From NCBI RefSeq assembly GCF_003576645.1, contig NC_044916.1, positions 17,890,674 to 17,954,673 of the forward strand: DNA of 64,000 bases. The letters are read 5' to 3'. The notes below the pieces were generated by a model that worked only from the letters and a program-made list of their open reading frames with translations, was not told where the DNA came from and searched no databases. Position numbers and translations under genes: made by a program. This document shows, in pieces, positions 23,652 to 34,398 of this stretch. Origin of the DNA: Ipomoea triloba (lineage: Eukaryota; Streptophyta; Magnoliopsida; Solanales; Convolvulaceae). The stretch's first letter is position 1. The number at the start of each line of letters is the position of its first letter.

Positions 23652-23816
23652 TGAAATAAGGTAATAAAATTATCTTTATAATCAAAAAATCAATTTTTTT
23701 GTCAATGAATATACACAAATCTTTCAAAATATTAATATTCGCTATAATTAAAATATGTTAATTATTATACTAATTAAGTAATTGAGGAATTAATTATAAT
23801 TAAACTAATAATGGAA
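22870..23816. other. AT-rich non-coding interval
   Basis: No gene or full transposon is recognisable. It has an (AAT)n run at 23609-23652 and, near 23660-23815, sequence related to the tandem units at 25083-26200 (ATACACAAATCTTTCAAAAT and AAAATTATCTTTATAATC). Confidence 0.7.
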
Positions 23817-24124
23817 TCTATACTATTAATAAAAACAAAATCCTCAATTTTAACTTCCCACCTAAAACACTTCTATACTATTAAAGTTTGCGTAATATTG
23901 TAAAATATTATAATGCAATTTCTATTCGTACTACAATTGTACATTAAAATATGGTAATACAATTTTCAATACAATATATTCTTTACAAATTTTCTATTCG
24001 TAATACAATTCTAGATTAAAATTACTAATCATAATAATATCGTACATATATTTCTTACAACGTAATATATACTATTAATAAAAACATAATCCTCAATTTT
24101 AACTTTTCTCTCAAAACACTCCTA

Positions 24125-24169
<45 letters not shown>

Positions 24170-24177
24170 TGTACTAC

Positions 24178-24230
<53 letters not shown>

Positions 24231-24620
24231 GGATCCGGAATTCAAGTAGTCATAATATTCAGAAAAATTACTCATTAATGTAATTGATATGAATATAAGG
24301 AAGATTGTGAAAAAGGGGGAGGGGACAAAGAATCGATAATTCATATATTTCCTGTAACGTAATCTATCCCAGGACAAGGAAATGCTCTTTAAGGGTCTGG
24401 TTGATGCGTTGTTATTTATCCAGAGAATATCAACGCTCTACGGTCAACAAGCAAATACTCAAGTGCTTATTCTATTATTACTCCCAGGTGAATTTTTCGT
24501 TATATAGTTATACTTACTAAATATCAAAATGTAAGTGTAACTCAAGATATCGCACGGGCCAAATATTCTTAATATATTATAACAAATCAATTCCGTGCAT
24601 CGCACGAGTGAAAATATTAG
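23817..24620 (+). mobile_element. Helitron-like element with internal palindromic microsatellite
   Basis: Starts A|TCTATACTATTAATAAAAAC and ends with hairpin CCGTGCATCGCACGAG, then AATATTAG|T, a mutated CTAG end. A second partial start (ATACTATTAATAAAAACATA, about 24068) and an internal hairpin remnant near 24550 suggest one Helitron within another. Non-coding. (AAT)n at 24124-24170 and its inverse (ATT)n at 24176-24230 lie inside. Confidence 0.65.
24124..24231. repeat. Inverted microsatellite (AAT)n/(ATT)n
   Basis: About 47 bp of AAT is followed after TTGTACT by about 55 bp of ATT, so one strand can fold into a near-perfect hairpin over 100 bp long. Confidence 0.95.
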
Positions 24621-24669
24621 TAGTAATAATACAGTATATATATATATATATACTTTTCCTGCAACGTAA

Positions 24670-25082
24670 TCTATACTACTAATAAAAACACAAGAATCGT
24701 TGGTCCAACCAAATAGGTTGTTTGATAATGCTCAACCATTATTATAACCAAATAATATATATGTAATTAATATATAATATTTAATATTACAAATAGGAGA
24801 TGCATTTATAGTTGTGTATTTAAAAGTACGAATCATTCTATGATAATCGACTAAATACTGATGCTTTTTTATGTTTTTTTTTAAAAACGAGTCGCTATTG
24901 CAAACAATTGTTGATTTTTCAGCATCTAATCAAGTTCATTTGAAATTTAATGGTGAGAAAAATTTATTTTTCTAATAGCCTACACACCTATTTTCTTTTG
25001 TATAAAATGCAGTCACAAATTTTCTTTCCTTAATGCTGTTATAACAAATCCATTCCATGCATCGCATGGGTGAAAATACTAG
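24670..25082 (+). mobile_element. Complete short non-autonomous Helitron
   Basis: All Helitron marks are present: insertion between A (24669) and T (25083), a 5' TCTATACTACTAATAAAAAC start, a 3' hairpin CCATGCATCGCATGG (25055-25069) and a terminal CTAG (25079-25082). It is 413 bp, non-coding and without target-site duplication, as expected of rolling-circle elements. Confidence 0.85.
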
Positions 25083-26200
25083 TTAAGTAAAATAAGGAAA
25101 TAATTGTAATTAAGCTAATATGGAGAGTAAGAATTATGGAATTGAAAGTAATTTTTTAGTTAATGAATGTACACAAATCTTTCAAAATATTAATATTTGT
25201 AATAAATAAAATATTACCAAAATAATCATTATAATGATAATTAATACTATCAAAAATATTTAATACAGGGTATTTAAATGGTAATAAAATTGTCTTTATA
25301 ATCAAAAAATCATTTTTCATTAATTAATACACGAAAAAAGGTAAAAATCATTGTGAAGGAAAAATATTAAATAGATTTTAAAAGTTAGTGTACTATAATA
25401 TATTAGAGTTAATACCACAAACGGTCCTCTGACTATTGGGCTAGTACTCCTTTTAGTCCTCGACTTTCAATTCGACCACAAATGGTCCTATGACTTTCAG
25501 TTTTGACCGCAAATCGTCCTCCATTAAAATTTCTGTAAAATAAGTGTTAAATCTAGGGGTATTAAGTCAGAGGACCATTTGTGGTATTAACTCAATATAT
25601 TATTAGATAGTCGTTTCCTTCCTTTTATCGGTATACTAATAATAAAATTAAGGAATTAAGTAAAATAAGAAAATAATTGTAATTAAGCTAATAATGGAGA
25701 ATAAGAAATTAAGGAATTTAAAGTAATTACAAAGTATTTAAATGATAATAAAATTATCGTTATAATAAAAAAAATTAGTTAATGAATATACACAAATCTT
25801 CCAAAATATTAATATTTGTAATAAATAAAATATTTTCAAAATTATCATTATAGTAATAATTAATAGTATCAAAAATATTTAATACTGAGTATTTAAATAA
25901 TATAATCTTAATAAAATTCTATTTATAATCAAAAAATTATTAGTTCTAGTTAATGAATATATGGAAAAGATTAAAATCATTGTAAAGGAAAACTATTAAA
26001 TAGATTATAAAATTTATTATACTATAATATTATTATTAGGTAGTCGCTTCTTTCTTTTATTATTATATATAATTAAGAAATTAAGGAAATAATTGTAATT
26101 AAGCTAATAATGGAGAATTAAGAAATTAAGGAATTGAAATTAAAGAGAGTACTTAAATGATAATAAAATTATATTTATAATCAAAAAATCATATTAATGC
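25083..26200 (+). repeat. Tandem array of AT-rich units of about 375-420 bp
   Basis: The phrase TAAGCTAATA recurs at 25111, 25683 and 26100, followed by similar order of GAATATACACAAATCTT, AATATTAATATTTGTAATAA and AAATCATTGTAAAGGAAAA. The first interval (572 bp) becomes about 375 bp after removing a 197-bp MITE plus duplication; the second is 417 bp. No coding signal. Confidence 0.75.
25406..25593. mobile_element. Mutator-type MITE, 188 bp, TSD AATATATTA
   Basis: Termini GAGTTAATACCACAAACGGT and its inverse (GAGTTAATACCACAAATGGT) are flanked by a perfect 9-bp duplication AATATATTA at 25397-25405 and 25594-25602. A 9-bp duplication is diagnostic of Mutator-like elements. Non-coding. Confidence 0.92.
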
Positions 26201-26751
26201 TTTTTAAAATTGTTTCCTATTTTTTATATTTTATTTTAATAATAATATAATTATATAAATCATATTACATATTCATTTTTCTAAAATAAATGAAATCAAA
26301 CGAGTCATATATTATTGATACTTTTGCATTTATTTTATAATCAAATAAATGTGCACTTTTAAATATTATTATTATATAAAACTTCACCTTTAATTTTATT
26401 ATTTAAATATATATCCATTGTTTAGTAAAATAGTTAGCCTATCAGTTAATTTTAGCTTATTTGACCACTATTAGTTATTTGACTTGGTTAAAATATCAAT
26501 ATAAGTGTTTGGTTAATCAACTTTTTGTAACTCCAACATGGTAAAATTTTAAAAGTTGTTAAAAGTAACTTTTTCAATCGAACTTTTTGAGAAAAGAAAT
26601 TATACCAAACGGCTATCAACTAACAGCTAATTTACGAAACACATTTCTACAATCAACTAATTTTATCAACTATTTATACCGTCTAATCCAATCAAACATG
26701 GCCATAATAATTTTAAAAAAAATTAATCCATGCATCGCACGGGTAATTTAG
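26200..26751 (+). mobile_element. AT-rich interval ending in a Helitron-type 3' terminus
   Basis: A hairpin CCATGCATCGCAC, then GGGTAATTTAG|T at 26728-26751, is a third Helitron-like 3' end. Its 5' end is not located. The interval 26440-26690 (GTTTGGTTAATCAAC, ACCAAACGGCTATCAACTAA) resembles a hAT-like MITE fragment. Confidence 0.5.
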
Positions 26752-26854
26752 TAGTTTAATACAAAAAATAATGGTGCCTTTTCGAGTATATAGATTTACA
26801 AACTCCAAACATATACAAATATATATTTAAAAGCTTATTAAATGTGGAACCACT

Positions 26855-26990
26855 GCCAAAAACCTTGTGGTCTAGTGGCACTCGGTGTCCCGATTTACAC
26901 TCCCACATGGATGATGAGAGTGAGTGCTTCAGCACTAAAAGTCTCAATGAATCAGTGCTTCCGAATTTGTATAAATATATGAATCCATCG
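26855..26990 (+). mobile_element. tRNA-derived SINE, second copy
   Basis: It begins GCCAAAAACCTTGTGGTCTAG with box A TGGTCTAGTGGC and shares GGATGATGAGAGTG with the copy at 22303-22435. The box-B region is degenerate and the tail is unclear. Confidence 0.75.
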
Positions 26991-27059
26991 TAGAACCAAA
27001 CACCTACACATCCAACCACAAATTGCTGGATGAAGTACTAATTGCTTCCAAGATATCAC

Positions 27060-28740
27060 TATATTCTTTGAAATAAGATCTCTCCATGGTTCGTTCATAC
27101 AAACGAAGCGACAAAATCAAAAGTGCAAGGAGATTGTTTTTCATGATTCTAAGGTTTTTTTAAAAAAAAAAAAAAAAAGAAGCATGCAATAAGAACCATT
27201 CATACATAAGCCTCATTACTTATTCAAATTACATGTATATCTTGGGAACATTAGTCCATGCCCACATCCCAAAAGATTATGTTACTAAGTTCCTCAATAA
27301 GTTTAAGGAATGGTCAGTTTACAATGTTAAGAATTTTTTGGTTATCACAAATTTCTAAACTTACAAAATCACCCCCACAAGTACATGATCAAGTTCAATT
27401 ACCAAACTACTGTTAAAGAATACAAGAAGATCAAGTTTCCAAAACAAATGTTCCGTATTAAATCCTTTGAGTATGTAAAATCTAAAAGTGTTAATGATAA
27501 GCTGTTAATAGGTATGTATAATGCACTATTCGTTTAAAAAAAATTGTTTCAGACCATATGTTATCATAATTAATTGATTATAATTTATGCTAGATGTCAT
27601 TGGAAGGGTAGTTGAAATATACTCGCCCCAAGATAAAAGTGATTTCTAGAAAAATTTCTCGACTTATTGATTTTATCATTGAAGATTCAAGGTAAGTATT
27701 TATCAACTATTTATATCAAAGATTTAAATTATTATGCATGGCATGATAAATAAAATATTCAGTAAACGAATTTCATGCAACTTTACAGTGCAAAACAAAT
27801 TAAGTGTACTATTTGGGATGAGCATGTGTCTAAATTAGAGCCTTCTTTTTTAAATCTCTAACAATCATGAACCTGTGGTGGTACTATTACAGTTCTATAG
27901 GATTAAGCCTTCTCTGACCAGTAAGTATATATCTACTTATGTTCTATTTTGTGTAAATAGTTATTGTAAAATTATGTGATTTCCTTCTAACTATACTTAA
28001 AATCCCTAGATGATGAGGTGAGGATTTGCAGTTCGGGGATGTGACCTAGGTCCTAATTAATCATGAAAGTCCAGAGTTCTTGGAGTTTAGGGAAAGATAT
28101 TATTTTTCCATCTTTAGTATTTTAATGTATTGTTCATGCCGCACCATGAACCCGTAAAAAAGTCTAGGTGAAAAAAATTTACGGTTCATGTGAAACAGCT
28201 ATTATGAAAGGTGAGGGTGTGGCATGAAGAATCGCGTTTGGTTTATGGTGCGGAATGGCACTTGAGCCAAATTGTTACCTCACAACAGTTTATCATTTTT
28301 AGTTTAAGTCTTTGCGGTAAGGAAATCCCTACGAGGAGCATTGTATCATTTTTCAGTATGAGTTACGATAGAATTATGGAGCACTCTACTAGTGGTTCTC
28401 AAGATATGCCGACCATCACTGAGATTTACCAAATGAGAGAGGTATTTTTTTTGGAATTAATTATTTTTATAATTAGATACATAAAAACCTTCTTTAAAAG
28501 CTTATGTATGTTTTTTATATTCCTTATGCATGGTACTTATATTCATTCTAAATGTGTTTATGTTATAGTATGGTGACTAATACAAACCTAGGCAGCAAGT
28601 AACTCAGCAATTCGAAAAATAAAATCAGCAATTTAATTCTAGGTAGGACGAATTGAGTCAGCAATTAACTCAACAATTTAAAGCACGAATGGCTGAGATA
28701 AAGCAATTCCCATCTTCACAAGAATATTTATTATATGTAG
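27060..28740 (+). pseudogene. RPA1-like (replication protein A / DUF223) remnant
   Basis: At 27242-27355 an open stretch reads GTLVHAHIPKDYVTKFLNKF, then SVYNVKNFLVITNF. This matches the first OB fold of plant RPA1-like proteins (G-x-x-IHA-x-I-P-K ... Y-x-I-x-NF-x-V). At 27592-27627 DVIGRVVEIYSP matches the start of the next RPA DNA-binding domain. Both are separated by stops and possible introns. RPA-like proteins bind single-stranded DNA and are often carried by plant Helitrons. The tail near 28590-28720, rich in QQ-x-x-QQF, is not assignable. Dead copy. Confidence 0.65.
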
Positions 28741-28766
28741 CAGTGCATCGCACGGGACAATACTAG
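28735..28766 (+). mobile_element. Helitron 3' terminus downstream of the RPA remnant
   Basis: A hairpin GTGCATCGCAC is followed by GGGACAATACTAG at 28766 and a host T, matching the ends at 25082 and 26751. It probably terminates the Helitron that carried the RPA-like gene. The corresponding 5' TC end was not found. Confidence 0.65.
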
Positions 28767-28769
28767 TAA

Positions 28770-29235
28770 TAATAATTTATAAGGTAATTGTAGAATTCGT
28801 CTCTAATTGTTAATGCACTTTTTAACCTTTTATTAATTTTTTGTACTCACTTTTCGTCCTAAGCTATACTAACATTGCAAATTTCGTCTGTAACTTACTG
28901 TTAGTAAAGGGATGAAAAGTGCCAATGATAACTTTCCTTGAAACACTACCAAACTCTTCATAAATGTATTATCGCCTCCACTAAAGTTTGATCTCATGAT
29001 CTCCCATCTAAGAAAATCACTACGTGCCATCTAAGCACAAGGTGCTTTACAGTTAATAGATTATATACATGCTATAAAAACATTAATTTTGACTGCAACA
29101 AAAAATAAATGACACCACTCTAAACACTATTTATGTGAGTTATGAAACCACATTATTTTATATAAGAATTTATCTTGTAAAGTAGACTCTACCCACAATT
29201 TAACTATTGATAATAATTGAAGTCAATCATTATTT
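28770..29235. other. Non-coding interval
   Basis: It contains a phrase of the foldback type (TTTTCGTCCTAAGC, GGGATGAAAAGTGCC) near 28850-28925 that may be a decayed Mutator-type MITE. Nothing else is supportable. Confidence 0.5.
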
Positions 29236-29239
29236 CATT

Positions 29240-29500
29240 AACCATAGTTCACACACTTGTGTAAACTATAAATAAAAAGTGCATTTTTTTTTGGAATGTC
29301 CACAAGGTGTCCTGAGCAGACCCTTTGTAGTAAAAGTACATTATTTATATACATAAAGTACATTACTTGAAAGTACATGATTTTTTTATATATTATCAAA
29401 TAATGTATATTCAGTACATAGATAATGTATTTTTAGTATATTAAAAATGTATACTACATCCACAGTCCACACAACTATGTGGATCATGGTCCAAACAATA
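29240..29500. mobile_element. MITE with GTCCACACA...TGTGGA ends and reiterated GTACATTA words
   Basis: Left end ACCATAGTTCACACACTTGTG and right end CACAACTATGTGGATCATGG are inverted. The interior repeats AAAGTACATTATTTA and AATGTATATTCAGTAC in both orientations. Related copies at 29900-31465 and 57410-57655. Confidence 0.65.
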
Positions 29501-29514
29501 ACTTTAGGCAAATT

Positions 29515-29885
29515 ATGCTATGGACCCGTGTCCATCTTGCAAGGTGGACACAGGTTCATGTTCACAATTTTAAAACTTTATGTTCACAATTTTAGAACTC
29601 TATATTCACAATTATAGATCTTAATATACAAAATTACATTAGTCAATATTCACAATTTTTGAACTCTATATTCACAATTTTGTTATATATATATTCAAAA
29701 ATTGTATTATACTATTGAATATAGAGTTTTGAAATTGTGAATATAAAGTTCTGACATTGTGAACATAGAGTCTTGAAATTGTTAACATAGAATTCTATAA
29801 TTGTAAATATATATATTTCTAAAATTGTGAACACAGAATTTTAAATTTGTGAACATGAATCTGAATCCACGTACCTTGTAAAGTA
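29515..29885. mobile_element. MITE built of reiterated TTCACAATTTTAGAACTCTAT words
   Basis: Near the ends, TTCATGTTCACAATTTTAAA is mirrored by TTTAAATTTGTGAACATGAA. The interior is about a dozen degenerate 20-24-bp words, forward in the left half and reverse-complemented in the right half. Confidence 0.7.
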
Positions 29886-30164
29886 TAATCATTATTGCAT
29901 GGACCATGGTTCACACAGCTGTGTGGACCATAAATAAAAAGTACATTTTTAATATACTAAAAACACATTATTTTTGTACATAAAGTATATTATTTAAGTA
30001 CTGAAAATACATTATTTTATATACTATGAAATAATGTACCTTCAGTACAAAAATAATGTACTTTTAGGGGGCATTTTGTTCACAAAATATTAGATTACCC
30101 CCAGGTAATAGGATTACCTTCAGGAAGGTAATGTGAGATTTTGGGAATGTAAGATTACCTTATG

Positions 30165-30833
30165 GCTATGTTTGGCAAACATAGCTGAAACGGTAGCTGA
30201 AAGCTGAAAAGTAGTTGAAAGCTGAAAAGCTATAAGCTCGAAGCTGAAATTTGAAAAGCTGTTAAGCTAGCTGTCATGCTTAAAAGTGTTTGGTAAAATT
30301 AACTTTTTGATAAGTTGATAAATGTAAAAAGACTAAAAAGGACATCTTCATAAAAGTTAATTAAATAGTTTTAAATTTAAATAGATTTGTTTACATATTA
30401 AAATATAAAATAATGAAATCAATATAATTTAATAAAATATAAAGTAAGAACATATATTTGAAAATATATAAAGTAAAACAAGATATTTATAATTCATAAA
30501 ATTAGTTCATACAAAAATTACAAGATATTTATAATTCATAAAATTAGTTCATACAAAAATTATTGTTCAAACACAAATATCAAATTAAAATTACAACGAA
30601 ATATATTGAAGAAAAAAGTCAAAAGAGTTTTAATTGGGAGGGATAAATAATGTCATTTATATAAAATAATAAGGATAAAGAATGAAAAAATTTAAGAAGC
30701 TACTAGCTTATTTTTGAAAAGCTCTTATTTTAAGCTACTAGCTTATTTTGAGAACATTACCCAACAAAGCTTATAGCTTATTAGTAGCTTAAAATAAGCT
30801 ATAAGCTCCTAAATAAGCTCTGCCAAACACACC
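30165..30833. mobile_element. hAT-like MITE rich in AGCTGAAAGCTG
   Basis: It starts GCTATGTTTGGCAAACATAG and ends AGCTCTGCCAAACACACC. AGCTGAAA and AAGCTTATAGCTT words fill both ends and the interior is AT-rich and non-coding. This uninterrupted copy shows where the homologous copy split between 44247 and 53015 was broken. Confidence 0.75.
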
Positions 30834-31004
30834 TATGCGTTTGGTTTGGATTGTGGAATATAATATTACCTTGTTTGGTTAAGGGTTATATTTTATGTTA
30901 TATGAATTAGTTTACTATAATGTCCTCAATAATATATATGTGCGTGTATGTGTGTGTGCGCTTTTTTTTTATATGTATGAATGTATATATCAATGCTTAA
31001 ATAT

Positions 31005-31008
<4 letters not shown>

Positions 31009-31090
<82 letters not shown>
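31009..31090. repeat. (AT)n microsatellite, about 82 bp
   Basis: Nearly uninterrupted AT dinucleotides. The Tyr/Ile repeat ORF across it is not a gene. Confidence 0.97.
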
Positions 31091-31094
<4 letters not shown>

Positions 31095-31130
31095 TACACA
31101 CATGTATATTTGATTATATAAACATATATT

Positions 31131-31168
<38 letters not shown>

Positions 31169-31399
31169 AGGATAATGATTAGTTAACGAGGGCAAAGTTG
31201 AAATAGTTCAAGGTAATCTAAGATTACCTAAGAAAATGGAGTAATCACATTACCATTAAACATTATCGCCACATCAGCTTTGAGTTAATATAACCTTACC
31301 AGGTAATCTCATAACCTGAACCAAACTAAAGTAATATAACATTATCAGACTCATATTACCAAGGTAATATAAGATTACCTGAAGAAAACACTCCCTTTG

Positions 31400-31870
31400 T
31401 ATAATAAAAATGTACCTTATATTAATGACTCATACAATCATGTCACATGTGTACCATGCTCGACATAATAATTTGCCTGTAAAGTAGATGTGGGTCCGGC
31501 ATAACAACCGATAACTTTAGCCGCCATAAGGAAAGGATATACATAGCCCGTACGTGCTTCTGTGCTGGGCCTATTTTAAAGAAACATGGATTTTGTGCAA
31601 TAAACATAGATTTTGTGCAACAGTTCCATTTCTATATTTATATAGAGAGAGAGATTCAGGTTGAGGGGATAAATATGTGATGTCCATTTAATAAATTAAA
31701 TTGTTAAAAATAAAGTAAAAAGGATGGGGTATATTTTATAAATATTATAAACTTTTAAATTTATTTTCTCAAAAAAAATAAACTTTTAAATTTATAATAT
31801 TTATAAAAGTAATATTATTTTTAATTTCTTACTTTCTTTTTCTTCAATTTTCAACCATCAAATTTATTAA
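31400..31870. other. Non-coding interval
   Basis: Beyond the end of the MITE there is a TATAGAGAGAGAGA tract near 31640 and an inverted pair AACTTTTAAATTTAT / ATAAATTTAAAAGTT-like near 31750-31800. Nothing codes. Confidence 0.6.
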
Positions 31871-32143
31871 GGATCACACTTGTGTGAGACCGTCTCACTG
31901 ATCTTTATTCGTGATACGGTTCGGGTCGGGTCAAAACACCATGCAAATGTCATACTTATATGCTCAAATATAACACTAATCAAGAATACAATTTTTGTTA
32001 ATTACTTATAAGAGAAAAAGTAATACACATTTCATAATAAGTAATGTTGACAAGTGCCCCTTATTTATAAGGGCAAATATAATACTTTTGAGTAAAAATG
32101 TAATACTTTTAAATCGAAATGTAAAAGTATTGTATTTTCCCTT

Positions 32144-32696
32144 GAGAAAATATCATTTTTAGTCCCTCAACTATAATACATGTATCAATTTTGGTCCTTG
32201 ACTATTAAAAATTTCAAATTAGGTCCATGATTATTTAATTTGTATCACTTTTGGTCCTTGACTATTAACATTTTCAAATTAGGTGCATGACTATTCATTT
32301 TGTATCACATTTGGTACTACCGTTAAATTTTCTGGCCAAATTTCCGGCGAAGTCATCGGGGTTGACCAGCGTTTTCTATTTTATTATTATTATTTTTAAT
32401 TTTTAATTTTTGTTTTTATTTAAAATTTACGTAGAATTAAAATAATTTTTAAAATAAAAATTAAATAAATTAGTCGGTGACTAGTGACTTCGTCGGAAAT
32501 TTGACCAGAAAATTTAACGGCAGGACCAAATGTGATACAAAATGAATAGTTATGCACCTAATTTGAAAATGTTAATAGTCAAGGACCAAATGTGATACAA
32601 ATTGAATAGTCATGCACCTAATTTGAAATTTTTAATAGTTAAGGACCAAAATTGATACATATATTATAGTTAAGGGACTAAAAATGATATTTGTTC
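32144..32696. mobile_element. Mutator-type MITE 1, long arms, TSD TTTTCCCTT
   Basis: Ends GAGAAAATATCATTTTTAGT and, inverted, GAACAAATATCATTTTTAGT, with inverted arms of roughly 200 bp. A perfect 9-bp duplication TTTTCCCTT lies at 32135-32143 and 32697-32705. 553 bp, non-coding. Confidence 0.93.
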
Positions 32697-32715
32697 TTTT
32701 CCCTTAAAAGTATTA

Positions 32716-33236
32716 GAGTCATTTCCATTTTTGGTCCTACTGTTATTGGAGCATTGCCAATTTTAGTCCACTTCATTAATTTTTGTCACATTGCGACCAG
32801 TCTTATTTAGTCCTTGCCACTTTTAGTCCACCGTTAAAATTTTCATCAAATTGCCGTCTAAAATAGGGATATTTTTAGTATTTTCATGCTTTGGTCATCT
32901 CCTTAACCCTTTGTAGTTATTTTCCTTACACATTTTCATCAATTGAAGAGGTCCAACGAAAGCTATGTGAGCCACATTACAAAGTCATGGCTTTTACCGG
33001 ACCTCTTCATTGGATGAAAAACTGTAAGGAAAACCACTATAAAGGGTAAAGGAGATGATCAAAGTATGAAAAGATCAAAATACCCCTGTTTTGGACTGTT
33101 ATTTGACGAAAACTTTTACGGTAGACTAAAAGTGGCAAGGACTAAATAAGACTGGCCGCAATGTGGCAAAAATTAATGAAGTGGACTAAAATTAGCAATG
33201 CCCCAATAACAGTAGGACCAAAAATGAAAATGACTC
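32716..33236. mobile_element. Mutator-type MITE 2, near-complete palindrome, TSD AAAGTATTA
   Basis: Ends GAGTCATTTCCATTTTTGGT and, inverted, GAGTCATTTTCATTTTTGGT; the arms (about 32716-32940 and 33000-33236) pair over most of the length. A perfect 9-bp duplication AAAGTATTA lies at 32707-32715 and 33237-33245. 521 bp, non-coding. Confidence 0.93.
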
Positions 33237-33412
33237 AAAGTATTACATTTACCCTTATAAGTAACAAAAATTTTATTCCTAATTAGTATTACATTTGAGC
33301 ATATAAGTATGACATTTGTGCATATAAGTGTTACATTTACATCTTGACCTGACCCGACCGACCCGTCTCATGGTGAAACGGCCTCACACAAGTTTTTGCC
33401 ATTTATTAAAGA

Positions 33413-33665
33413 GAAAATTGCCATTTTAGTCTACTGACTATAAGGGTCATGTTAATTGCAGTCCACGACTTTCAAAAGTGTTAATTGCATACCCTAACTA
33501 TTCAATTTTTATCAATTTTAGTCACTCCGGTCAAATTGCGCGGGAGGTTAAAATAATGGGGTATAAAATTCATTTCACATTGTTCTTCTTCTCCATCTAG
33601 GCATCTTTTTCAACGCGGCAAACTAGGCATAATTCCATTTTCTGCCATAAGCCAAACATAAAAAT
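33413..33665. mobile_element. Single end of a further Mutator-type MITE
   Basis: GAGAAAATTGCCATTTTAGT and the following GACTATAAGGGTCATGTTAA are worded like the other Mutator-type MITE ends. No inverted partner or duplication found, so it is probably truncated. Confidence 0.4.
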
Positions 33666-33669
33666 AGCA

Positions 33670-33988
33670 AGGGATTTGGCGAGCACACAAGAGAGAACTT
33701 CTATGCTATACAATTCAATAAATTCTTAAAAAGGCTCTTGTATAAATAGTAGTGCAAACCCACCTCCCAAACCAATGTGGGACAAAACCTACTTTAAAGT
33801 TTTTCCTTTCATTTTTCCTACTCAAATGAGTCAACTTAGAGAATCAATTTCTCATTCACCCAAAGCATTCGGCATACAATATATCAATCTCTTCGTATTT
33901 GACCCAACTCAAATCGAAAGTGGACTCCACATATATTTGTACCATAAAATAGCCAATTAAAATACTATTTTATGCTATTTTTTCAAAA
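33670..33988 (-). mobile_element. Inverted LTR fragment, same family as 18237 and 62110
   Basis: The minus strand follows the other copies in order: GGTACAAATATATGTGGAGTCCA, the GGGTGAATGAGAAATTG block, GTCCCACATTGGTTTGGGAG and a TATA-like CTATTTATACAAGAG. It ends at an A-rich tract near 33985 and covers only the U3-R part. Confidence 0.75.
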
Positions 33989-33989
33989 A

Positions 33990-34398
33990 AAAAAAAACTT
34001 GAGGAATTACTTTTCCAAATTTTCAAATAATGTAGCCTTAACGTTTCATGCATGTATCTTTCAAAAAAAAAAAAACTTTTCATGCATGTATTGGCTTTAT
34101 CGCCACATCTGCAGTCGAATCCCAGAGAGAAACATTTCCACCGGCGCAGATTAAAATCTTTGGCTTCTAGCACTCTGCTGACACTTATTGAAAGTGCTAT
34201 GACATATTTCAGGATCAAAATGGCCCCACCTCAAAATCACTACAAATTTTATATAATATAATTCATGCATTATACATTCACTGTTTCTGATGATAAGCTT
34301 TGTTAGTTGCAGGTAGGTACATACAAGAAAACAAAAAATACTACATATATTTTTTCTTTTTTTTTATTTTAGTCTCAAATTCTTAATGTAAGTACTTT
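33990..34398. other. Non-coding interval
   Basis: Two A-rich tracts with CATGCATGTA repeats (34040-34090) and otherwise unassigned sequence. The short ORFs on both strands match nothing I recognise. Confidence 0.5.

Larger units (their letters stand above)
30066..31395. mobile_element. PIF/Harbinger-like MITE rich in GGTAAT/ATTACC
   Basis: The left end GGGGCATTTTGTTCACAAAA and inverted right end GGGAGTGTTTTCTTCAGG match imperfectly. The interior reiterates AGATTACC and GGTAATGT. It is interrupted by a hAT-like MITE (30165-30833) and contains an (AT)n tract of about 82 bp (31009-31090) and (ATT)n (31138-31166). Confidence 0.6.
29895..31465. mobile_element. MITE of the GTGGACC family, split by nested insertions
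   Basis: The left part (29895-30065) begins CATGGACCATGGTTCACACA and contains AGTACATTTTTAATATAC words. It breaks at GTACTTTTAG and resumes at about 31396 with AAAAATGTACCTTATATTAA, ending CATGTGTACCATGC. A PIF-like MITE and, inside that, a hAT-like MITE fill the gap. Confidence 0.6.
31876..33392. mobile_element. MITE with CACTTGTGTGAGACCGTCTC ends, host of two nested MITEs
   Basis: The left end CACTTGTGTGAGACCGTCTC is mirrored at the right by ...GTGAAACGGCCTCACACAAG, with GGGTCGGGTC / GACCCGACC just inside. Interior words are GTAATACTTTT and TATTACATTT. Removing the two Mutator-type insertions restores a short AT-rich MITE. Other ends of this family: 38503, 43976, 63476. Confidence 0.75.

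Noticed and set aside
28211..28576. 121-codon ORF as a gene
   Set aside because: No domain match; AT-rich second half; lies in a decayed RPA/Helitron region. It could include one old exon but I cannot support it.
30895..31113. Tyr/Ile repeat ORF, and similar at 58449-58754 and 10712-10936
   Set aside because: Open only because (AT)n lacks stops in those frames; no start context or domain.
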